DNA of 38,374 bases from Methylobacter sp. BlB1 (GTDB lineage: Bacteria > Pseudomonadota > Gammaproteobacteria > Methylococcales > Methylomonadaceae), in the NCBI RefSeq assembly GCF_015476545.1, contig NZ_JADMKV010000044.1, forward strand, positions 1 to 38,374. The letters run 5' to 3'. The translations under genes were made by a program, and so were the position numbers. The notes under the pieces were generated by a model. The model saw only the letters and a program-made list of their open reading frames with translations, was not told where the DNA came from and searched no databases. Shown here one piece after another: positions 8,609 to 15,638 of the stretch; within the stretch, counting starts at the first letter, position 1, and the number at the start of each line of letters is the position of its first letter.

Positions 8609-8671
8609 AAAGCTTCGTGTCCTTTGTGGCAAATCTATTTATGCCGTGCTCTTTAATTCTTCCATCGCCGA

Positions 8672-9850
8672 TCATGCTCTACCTACCACTATCGATAGAT
8701 TGTTGCCGCCGAACGCGAACGAATTGCTCTGGCAGGTGTCGATGCGCCGCCCCAGGCGCTCACCTTTTCTTACCAGATGCAGCGGCGCTAGTTCGGGATC
8801 GGGCTCATCGCCGCTGACATTGGGGATCAGGGCGTCTTCGCTGCTGCCGGTCAGCAGCAGCCAGCAGAAACCCAGCTCCAGCGCGGCCGCCGCGCCCAGG
8901 GTATGGCCGGTCATGCCCTTGCTGGAACTGACCGCCAGAGCCGGCCCGAACACGGCGTTGACGGCCGCGCTTTCCATGGCATCGTTTAATACCGTGGCAG
9001 TGCCGTGCAGGTTCAGGTAATCGATTTGATCGGGCGTCTTGCCAGCATCGGCCAGGGCCAGCTGCATGGCTTTGATCACGGCCTTGCCGGCCGGGTCCGG
9101 CGCCGAAAAGTGGTAGGCGTCGCTGGTCGCGCCGATGCCCAGCAAGGCGACGGGGCCGGGCTGCCGGCTCAGCACGAACAGGCTGGCCGCCTCGCCGATG
9201 TTGATGCCGTCGCGGCGCCGCCCGAACGGCTTGCAGTGGCCGGCGCTGATCGATTCAAGCGCGGCAAAGCCGTTGATGGTCAGGCCGCACAGGCTGTCGG
9301 CGCCGCCGACGATGACCGCATCGCAAAGGTCCAGATTGAGCAGTCGGCGCGCCGAAGCAAACGCCTTGCCGCTGGACGAGCAGGCTGTGGAGATCGTGTA
9401 GGCAGTCCCGGCCAGGTTCAGATAAGCAGTCAGAAAGTCGGCGCCGGCGCCCATTTGCTGCTGCTTGTAGTGGAACCGGTCGGGCAGGGCGCCGGCTTGC
9501 GTCACCGAAGCCAGTGCCTGTTCGGTGCTTAGTACGCCCGACGTACTGGTGCCGATGACGACGCCGATGCGGTCGCGCCCGAACGATGCGGTCATCGCAT
9601 CGACGGTCGGCCTGATTTGTTCCAGAGCGGCCAGCAGCAATTGATTGTTGCGGCACTGGTAAACGCTGTATTCAGTCGGGATCTCGGGCAATTCGCTGTC
9701 AATGCGGCCCACGATGGTCTCGCGCCCGGGACTGAACCGATCGGTCATCACCAGCCCCGAGCGGTCGCCTGCCACGAGCCGCCTGCCGACCTCGGCTTTG
9801 GAACCGCCGAGCGCGCACAAGAGGCCTAAATCATTCAGGTAAAACGTCAT
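8672..9850 (-). CDS. beta-ketoacyl-ACP synthase (ApeO position)
   Basis: This is a 392-residue condensing enzyme. The nucleophile is Cys157 in STACSSSGKA, with His282 (LHGTATVLND), Lys311 and His316 (SSKGMTGHTLGA). All catalytic residues are present, so this is a ketosynthase and not a degenerate chain-length factor. It differs clearly from the second ketosynthase at 6138-7361. In characterised APE systems the ApeO type pairs with a catalytically poor partner (ApeC); no such partner is visible here. It overlaps the preceding lipoprotein gene by 20 bases, indicating the same operon. Its own downstream neighbour is separated by paired palindromic repeats. Confidence 0.88.
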   Translation of the reverse strand: MTFYLNDLGLLCALGGSKAEVGRRLVAGDRSGLVMTDRFSPGRETIVGRIDSELPEIPTEYSVYQCRNNQLLLAALEQIRPTVDAMTASFGRDRIGVVIGTSTSGVLSTEQALASVTQAGALPDRFHYKQQQMGAGADFLTAYLNLAGTAYTISTACSSSGKAFASARRLLNLDLCDAVIVGGADSLCGLTINGFAALESISAGHCKPFGRRRDGINIGEAASLFVLSRQPGPVALLGIGATSDAYHFSAPDPAGKAVIKAMQLALADAGKTPDQIDYLNLHGTATVLNDAMESAAVNAVFGPALAVSSSKGMTGHTLGAAAALELGFCWLLLTGSSEDALIPNVSGDEPDPELAPLHLVRKGERLGRRIDTCQSNSFAFGGNNLSIVVGRA

Positions 9851-10433
9851 AACTGAGAGTCTTGATGTCCAAGCGATAATGGTATTGATGATTGGTCAGC
9901 TCGACGTCCCGGGGCCATGCGGCATCGGGCGACAAATAGCGGACTTCAGCCTTCTTATCATCCTGATGATATAAAATCCGGCCGTTCGGGTCGGCCTCCA
10001 GCCGCCAGCCGGCCGGCAGTATTTTTTCCAGGCCGGCGACGGGCCAGTAGACCAGCTGCAGATCGGCGATTATGAATTCCGGCGCCACGGCATCGGGCAG
10101 CAGCGGGCTCTTGTCGGACGTCAGGGTATGGCCGTCGTAGCTTAAGTTGAACAGGCTCAGCCCTTCGTTCGTCAGACCGGCCATGGCGATATGCCGGTCA
10201 TCCAGTTCCAGCACGCAAACCAGGGTTTCCTGCCTGTCCGTCCAGGTGGCCGTCAATTGCTGCACGACATGCCGCGCCGGCCCTGTCGGCGGCGCAATCG
10301 GCAGCGCGACAGGTTCTCCTGCAATTTCTTTGTGTTGCAGCGCCGAGCAGCCCGTCAACAAGGTCAGCATCATGAAAAAAACAGCCATAAAAACGGGCGG
10401 CCTGCCGGTCGCTGCGTCAATCAATCCGGTCAT
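9831..10433 (-). CDS. DUF3261-type lipoprotein of aryl-polyene clusters
   Basis: The ATG at 10433 overlaps the flavoprotein stop (ATGA). It gives a 200-residue product with a hydrophobic segment and lipobox LLTGC, with Cys29 as the predicted lipid attachment site, followed by Ser (outer-membrane sorting). The mature domain contains CVLELDDRHIAMAGL, LFNLSYDG and VYWPV, patterns I associate with the DUF3261 family found in APE loci (ApeN position). It is thought to act at the outer membrane with the LolA-like and MMPL proteins encoded upstream. The frame is open six codons further upstream, but the coupled ATG is preferred. Exact function is unproven in the family. Confidence 0.75.
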   Translation of the reverse strand: MTGLIDAATGRPPVFMAVFFMMLTLLTGCSALQHKEIAGEPVALPIAPPTGPARHVVQQLTATWTDRQETLVCVLELDDRHIAMAGLTNEGLSLFNLSYDGHTLTSDKSPLLPDAVAPEFIIADLQLVYWPVAGLEKILPAGWRLEADPNGRILYHQDDKKAEVRYLSPDAAWPRDVELTNHQYHYRLDIKTLSYDVLPE

Positions 10434-11710
10434 TCCTTGTCGCTGCGGCAAAATGCCGCCAGCGTATCGAGCCTTGAACGGGCATTTTTGACGTAAGGGT
10501 TGTTTTCGTCCCAGGCATAGCCGGCCAGTATCGAACTGATCATCGCCTTGACTTCGGGCCGCTGTTTGTCGTGGAAGATCACATCCTGAAACCGGCCGTC
10601 GTACCAGGCGTCGACGAACACGCGGAAGGTGTCGACGCCGCGCTGCAAGGGGCTCGCGTAATCGGACTGCCAGTCGACCGCTTCACCGTTGAACTGGCGG
10701 TCCAAAGCCGCGGCGGCCAGGCTGGCCGATTTCATGGCGATCGTGACGCCGGACGAAAACACCGGATCCAGGAATTCGCCGGCATTGCCCAGCAGGGCGT
10801 AGCCCTTGCCGTACAGGTTTTTGACATTGGCCGAATAGCCGGTAATGGTGTTCACGGGGCTGTCGAATTCGGCCTTGCCCAGCAGCTCCGTCAGGCTCGG
10901 GTCCTGGCCCACGACCTGCCGCAACGCCGCCTTGTTGTCAGCGGGCAGCGCATCAAAGAATTCCTGCCGGGCCACGACGCCCAGGCTGCTGCGGCCGTTG
11001 CTGAACGGTATCAGCCAGAACCAGACGTCTTCATGGTCGGGATGCACGGTAATGCGGATCTTGTTCCGGTCGAAGCGCGCATCGGCGTCGATGCGGTCCT
11101 CGATATGCGTGAACAACGCCTGCCGGATCGGAAAGCCCGAAGGCGATTCCAGATCCAGCAGTCTTGGCAATATGCGGCCGAAACCGCTGGCGTCGAGCAC
11201 GAAATCGGCTTCACAGGTCGACAATTCGCCCGACGCATCGCGCACGGTCAGCTTCGGCTTGTCGGCCGAGAAATCGGCCTCCAAGACCTCCTGCTGCCAG
11301 CGGATTTCGACGCCCATGCGCTCGGCTTCCTGCGCCAGCAGCATGTCGAATGCCCCGCGCTGTACCTGGAAGGTCGTGCCGATGCCGGCGGTAAACTTGT
11401 CTTCGAAGGAAAAATCGGTGTATTTGCAGCCGCGCACGAACGAGGCGCCGTCCTTGTATTGAAATCCGGCATTAATGACGGCTTCCAGCATGCCGGCTTC
11501 CTTGATGAATTCCATGCATTGCGGCAACAGGCTTTCACCGATGCTGAAGCGCGGGAACAGATTGCGCTCCAGAATCGTGACGCGATAGCCCTTGTTTGTC
11601 AGCAAGGCTCCGGCGATGCTGCCCGAAGGCCCGGCGCCGATAATGATGACGTGGTGAGGATGGCTGTTTTGAATATTAGCGCCTTGTTGCTGACCTGCTG
11701 CTGATGACAT
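10430..11710 (-). CDS. FAD-dependent halogenase-like oxidoreductase
   Basis: The 426-residue flavoprotein has an FAD-binding GAGPSG (25-30), the GESLLP signature (58-63) after an NLFPRFSIG segment, and a second FAD motif GYALLGNAGEFLDPV. Two hallmarks of FADH2-dependent halogenases are present: a WxWxIP motif (W230-F-W-L-I-P235) and a lysine at the position of the hypohalite-handling residue (Lys86 in GFQYKDGA). If functional it would halogenate a phenolic ring, needing a flavin reductase that is not in the window. The alternative is a hydroxylase or polyene oxidase of the same superfamily. It is the first gene of the downstream half of the APE operon; its 3' end is coupled to the lipoprotein gene. 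Upstream lies a divergent intergenic region. Confidence 0.75.
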   Translation of the reverse strand: MSSAAGQQQGANIQNSHPHHVIIIGAGPSGSIAGALLTNKGYRVTILERNLFPRFSIGESLLPQCMEFIKEAGMLEAVINAGFQYKDGASFVRGCKYTDFSFEDKFTAGIGTTFQVQRGAFDMLLAQEAERMGVEIRWQQEVLEADFSADKPKLTVRDASGELSTCEADFVLDASGFGRILPRLLDLESPSGFPIRQALFTHIEDRIDADARFDRNKIRITVHPDHEDVWFWLIPFSNGRSSLGVVARQEFFDALPADNKAALRQVVGQDPSLTELLGKAEFDSPVNTITGYSANVKNLYGKGYALLGNAGEFLDPVFSSGVTIAMKSASLAAAALDRQFNGEAVDWQSDYASPLQRGVDTFRVFVDAWYDGRFQDVIFHDKQRPEVKAMISSILAGYAWDENNPYVKNARSRLDTLAAFCRSDKE

Positions 11711-11997
11711 GGTTAAATGCCTACGACCTGATAAAAAATGCTAATTATATCAGAATAGGTCCGGCGAAATCAGGGTCATCGATTGCTTGTCCGGCCTGAA
11801 TGGTTTCGTCTCTTTTTCTCTCAGCATTCAATCATTGGCGCGGCGCGGGCCGCAGCTCCCATCGATAAAAACCGATTTTCCGCAATCGGCACATGAAAAA
11901 ACGGCCGCCGTTTAAAATCCACTTTATGACGTTGACCGGCCATTGATTATATAATGGCGGGTTACCGTTATTATTTTAAAAATTAAGGCTCTTTAAT
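11711..11997. promoter_or_regulatory. divergent intergenic region between flavoprotein and TauE genes
   Basis: This is 287 non-coding bases between genes transcribed away from each other, so both promoters should lie here. A perfect TATAAT occurs at 11950-11955, about 46 bases before the TauE/SafE ATG, in a good position for a -10 box. The nearest TTGACC (11932-11937) is only 12 bases away, too close for a normal -35, so a full promoter cannot be claimed. Confidence 0.35.
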
Positions 11998-12789
11998 ATG
12001 GACTTAGCGTATATCGTTTCGGGCTTGCTGGTCGGAACTTTAGTGGGTTTGACCGGCGTGGGAGGCGGCTCGTTGATGACGCCGCTGCTGGTTTTCCTGT
12101 TTGATTTTGCCCCGAAAACGGCGATCGGCACGGATTTGTTGTTCGCGGCCATTACCAAAACCGGCGGTGTGCTAGTTCATCACAACAAGCATCAGTCGGT
12201 CGAATGGAAAATCGTCGGGCTTCTGGCATTGGGCAGTCTGCCGGCCTCGCTGACGGTTGTTTATTTGCTGACTTATGTGATGGAAAAGAATGACGGCGTC
12301 ACGCAACTGATGACCACGACATTGGGAGTGACGCTGATTTTAACGGCCATGTCACTGATTTTCCGCAGCGTTTTTACCCGCAAAAGCCATGAAATTGCAT
12401 TGCAGCGCAAGACGCACCATGAGCGCTTCGGACGCTGGCAGAGCCCTCTAACGGTCCTGACCGGCATCGTTCTGGGCGCACTGGTCACGCTGACTTCGGT
12501 AGGCGCGGGCGCGCTGGGCACGGTGACTTTATTATTCCTGTATCCGCGCCTGGCGACCGTGCGCATCGTCGGCACCGACCTGGCGCACGCGATTCCGCTG
12601 ACGGCCGTCGCAGGGCTCGGGCATATGCACATGGGCAATGTGGATCTGGTATTGCTGGGCAGCCTGCTGGTCGGCTCCCTGCCCGGCATTTACGTCGGCA
12701 GCTATTTCAGCGCCAAGATTCCGGAAAAGGTGCTGAGACCCCTATTGGCGAGCCTTTTGATATTAATTGGCCTAAAATTCGTCTTGTAA
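11998..12789 (+). CDS. TauE/SafE-family membrane permease
   Basis: The 263-residue integral membrane protein has about eight hydrophobic segments in two homologous halves. The first half carries LVGLTGVGGGSLMTPLL and the second LVTLTSVGAGALGTVTLLFLYP, the repeated glycine-rich signature of this family. Members export sulfite, sulfonates or other organic anions; the substrate here is unknown. It lies on the plus strand between two minus-strand halves of the APE-type operon, so it interrupts that operon and is probably transcribed alone. An AAGG lies upstream of the ATG. The gene converges on the P-type ATPase gene, with a GC-rich hairpin possible between the two stops. Confidence 0.85.
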   Translation: MDLAYIVSGLLVGTLVGLTGVGGGSLMTPLLVFLFDFAPKTAIGTDLLFAAITKTGGVLVHHNKHQSVEWKIVGLLALGSLPASLTVVYLLTYVMEKNDGVTQLMTTTLGVTLILTAMSLIFRSVFTRKSHEIALQRKTHHERFGRWQSPLTVLTGIVLGALVTLTSVGAGALGTVTLLFLYPRLATVRIVGTDLAHAIPLTAVAGLGHMHMGNVDLVLLGSLLVGSLPGIYVGSYFSAKIPEKVLRPLLASLLILIGLKFVL

Positions 12790-12808
12790 GACGAGACGAG
12801 CGCGAAGC

Positions 12809-12825
12809 GAGCGGCACCGCCGCTC
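12809..12825. terminator. possible hairpin between convergent genes
   Basis: GAGCGG (12809-12814) and CCGCTC (12820-12825) can pair with a five-base loop, between the TauE stop and the ATPase stop. No U-run follows on either strand, so this is only a weak candidate for a shared terminator. Confidence 0.25.
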
Positions 12826-12866
12826 TCCGAACAAGCTGCCCGCGCTTTAGGGCATGAGACATCGCC

Positions 12867-15560
12867 TCAACTTTTTCCGGTCCAGTATTTCCATTTGGCA
12901 ACCGCGAACTTGCGCACTTCCTCCAGCAACAGCATCGCCAGCGCAAACGGCAGGATGAATAGCCACACATCAGGCGCCAGCGGCAGCGTGCCGAATATCA
13001 AATTGCCCCAGGCTGTGTAGTCGATGATGACGACCAGCGCGATTTCCAGGACGATGCCCCCCAGGATGATCCGGTTGTCGAAGGCGGGCGCGCTGAATAC
13101 ACTGCGCTCCGGCGTCTTGCAGAGAAACACGTTGACGATCTGCATGACGATGATGGCGCTGAAGCAGGCGGTCGTGGCCTTAAGGTACAAAGGATCCTGG
13201 CTGTCCCGCCCTTCACCCCACTGCCAGCCGCCGCTGTACAGCACATAGAAATAAGCCGACATGGCGGCAATCGCCTCCATTACTCCTAAAAAAAGATAAG
13301 CGCGGGTTAACAGACGCCAGTCCAGCAGTCTTTCCTTGCGCGGGCGCGGCGGCTTGGCCATGTTGCCCGGCTCGGGCTTGGCTGCGCCCAGTCCCAGGGC
13401 CGGCAGCATATCCGTTCCGAGATCGACGGCCAGGATCTGGATGATGGTCAAGGGCAAGGGGATTTTGAGCAGCGCAAAGGCCAGATAGGGTACGACCTCG
13501 GGAATGTTGGAGGTCAGGATATAGGTGAGGAATTTGCGGATATTCTCATAAACGGTACGCCCCTCCTCGATGGCTGCGACAATACTGGCGAAATTGTCGT
13601 CGAGCAGGACCATATCGGCAGCCTCCTTGGCCACGTCCGTGCCGGCCACGCCCATTGCGATGCCGATGTCCGCGGTTTTCAGAGCTGGCGCATCATTGAC
13701 GCCGTCACCCGTGACTGCGACGACGTGTTTTTTCTTCTTTAGCGCTGTGACGATGCGCATTTTCTGGTCGGCCCCAACCCGCGCGAAAATGAGGTCCGGC
13801 GCATCCAGGACCAGGCGCAGCTGGATGTCGGACAGTCTATGCAACTGTTCGCCGGTAATCACGATCGGGTTGTCAGTCTGAATTTGGCCAATCTGCCGGC
13901 CTATCGCCTGCGCCGTATGCGGATGATCACCCGTTATCATGATGACCTTGATGCCTGCGGCCCGGCACTTACTTATAGCGGCCGGCACCTCGGGCCTGGG
14001 CGGGTCTTCCAGCCCGACCAGCCCAGCTAGGATCAGGTCCCTCTCCTGCGCCGGCGCATTGTGGCTGTCCTCCAGCATCCGCCATGCGAACGCCAGTACG
14101 CGCAGCCCTCTGCCGGCCATATCTTCCTGAGCATTCAGATACGCTTGCCGGGCATCCTGCGTCATCGGTACGGTCCCTGCTGCGGTCTGTATTTGCGTGC
14201 ACAATGGCAGCAGCGCTTCCAGGGCGCCTTTGCAATACAGCACGATGCCGGCCGGCGTATGATGGATTGTGGACAGGCGCTTGCGATCGGTATCGAACGG
14301 TACTTCATTGATCTTGGGATAGCCGCGCACCTCGCCCAGGCAAGTCTTGGCCATACGCACCAGCGCGATTTCCATAGGATCACCCATTAATTGCCACTTG
14401 CCATTGAGCAGCGTTTCCTTCAGGTTATGGCACAGCAGCGCATCTTCGAAGAGCCGGCGGTGCGTATGCGCCAGTTCCGGCTGCCGCTGTACCGCTGTCG
14501 GCGTCAACATCTGCCCGTCCAGATAGAGCGCGTTGACTGTCATGCGGTTCTCGGTCAGCGTGCCGGTCTTGTCGGTACAGATCACAGTCGCCGAGCCTAA
14601 TGCCTCCACGGAAGGCAGGTGCCGGATCAGAGCATTGCGCTTGGCCATGCGCTGCGTGGCCATAGCCAGCGACAGCGTGACCGTCGGCAGCAGGCCCTCC
14701 GGCACGTTGGCAACGATAATGCCTATCGCAAAAATGAAGTTGTCCCAGAACGACATGTGCATGCTGTGCCCGATCAGGAAAAACACCAGGCCCAGCGTGA
14801 CGGCCAGAATCGCGATCAAACGGCTCAGGCGCACGATCTCGCGCTGCAGCGGCGAGCGGGTTTTGCTCGCGGTCTGGGTCAGATGGGCGATTTTGCCGAA
14901 TTCGGTATGCATGCCGGTCGCAAACACCAGGGCCCGGCCCTCGCCCGAAACGACCGACGTACCGGCCAGCAATGTATTGCGGCTGTGCTCCAGACGTTCT
15001 TCGGAAGAAGGCAGGGCATCGCGTGCTTGCGGTCGTGATTCGCCGGTCACGGTGGCGTTATTGACGCGCAGCGAGAACGCTTCCAGCAGGCGGCAATCCG
15101 CCGGCACGTTATCGCCTTCCTGCAATAAAATGACGTCGCCTGGCACCAGGGCAGCCGCGAAAATCAATCCGACCTTGCCGTCCCTGATCACCTTGACATG
15201 CTGAGGCAGCAGTTTCTGCAGCGCGGCGATGGCGCGTTCAGCGCGGTACTGCTGCCAGAAAGAGAACAAGCCATTGATAACGATAACGCCCAGGATGGCA
15301 TAGCCCAGCATGGCCATGCCCTCGCCCGGATGCCGGGATTCGGCGAAAAACGCCAGCCCCGCCGCAATCCAGAGAATCAGCGCAAAAAAATGTACAAACT
15401 CCCGGATAAAGCTCAGCCACAGCGGCTCGCCCTGCACCTGTTCGACGCGATTGGGGCCGTATTCGCGCAAACGGTTTTCAACTTGTGCCGCCAACAGTCC
15501 TTCATGATGACTGTGGAGGCTGGCAAGTGCTTCATCGATACTGAACTGATGTATTTTCAT
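12867..15560 (-). CDS. type II cation-translocating P-type ATPase (Na+/K+-ATPase-like)
   Basis: The 897-residue pump has the complete P-type set: TGES (172-175) in the actuator domain, PEGLLPT (287-293) in membrane helix 4, the phosphorylated Asp330 in DKTGT, MITGDHP, and GDGVNDAPALK at the hinge. The VANVPEGLLPT wording and the C-terminal LEEVRKF resemble type IIC (Na+/K+-, H+/K+-) pumps more than the PEGLP of calcium pumps. An N-terminal cation-ATPase domain (1-70) precedes the first helices. The frame opens four codons earlier at a TTG; the ATG at 15560 is preferred. It lies on the same strand as, but functionally apart from, the pigment genes on both sides. Transported ion is inferred only. 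Confidence 0.85.
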   Translation of the reverse strand: MKIHQFSIDEALASLHSHHEGLLAAQVENRLREYGPNRVEQVQGEPLWLSFIREFVHFFALILWIAAGLAFFAESRHPGEGMAMLGYAILGVIVINGLFSFWQQYRAERAIAALQKLLPQHVKVIRDGKVGLIFAAALVPGDVILLQEGDNVPADCRLLEAFSLRVNNATVTGESRPQARDALPSSEERLEHSRNTLLAGTSVVSGEGRALVFATGMHTEFGKIAHLTQTASKTRSPLQREIVRLSRLIAILAVTLGLVFFLIGHSMHMSFWDNFIFAIGIIVANVPEGLLPTVTLSLAMATQRMAKRNALIRHLPSVEALGSATVICTDKTGTLTENRMTVNALYLDGQMLTPTAVQRQPELAHTHRRLFEDALLCHNLKETLLNGKWQLMGDPMEIALVRMAKTCLGEVRGYPKINEVPFDTDRKRLSTIHHTPAGIVLYCKGALEALLPLCTQIQTAAGTVPMTQDARQAYLNAQEDMAGRGLRVLAFAWRMLEDSHNAPAQERDLILAGLVGLEDPPRPEVPAAISKCRAAGIKVIMITGDHPHTAQAIGRQIGQIQTDNPIVITGEQLHRLSDIQLRLVLDAPDLIFARVGADQKMRIVTALKKKKHVVAVTGDGVNDAPALKTADIGIAMGVAGTDVAKEAADMVLLDDNFASIVAAIEEGRTVYENIRKFLTYILTSNIPEVVPYLAFALLKIPLPLTIIQILAVDLGTDMLPALGLGAAKPEPGNMAKPPRPRKERLLDWRLLTRAYLFLGVMEAIAAMSAYFYVLYSGGWQWGEGRDSQDPLYLKATTACFSAIIVMQIVNVFLCKTPERSVFSAPAFDNRIILGGIVLEIALVVIIDYTAWGNLIFGTLPLAPDVWLFILPFALAMLLLEEVRKFAVAKWKYWTGKS

Positions 15561-15638
15561 GGCGGTTCCCAAGCACGATGTTCCTATCGAACAGAGGCTT
15601 ATGAGCGCTGATCAGTTCCCGACGGTTGCGGATCGCCC

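Noticed and set aside
11932-11955. TTGACC...TATAAT as a sigma-70 promoter of the TauE gene
   Set aside because: The spacing is only 12 bases, too short for a standard promoter; only the -10-like match was kept.
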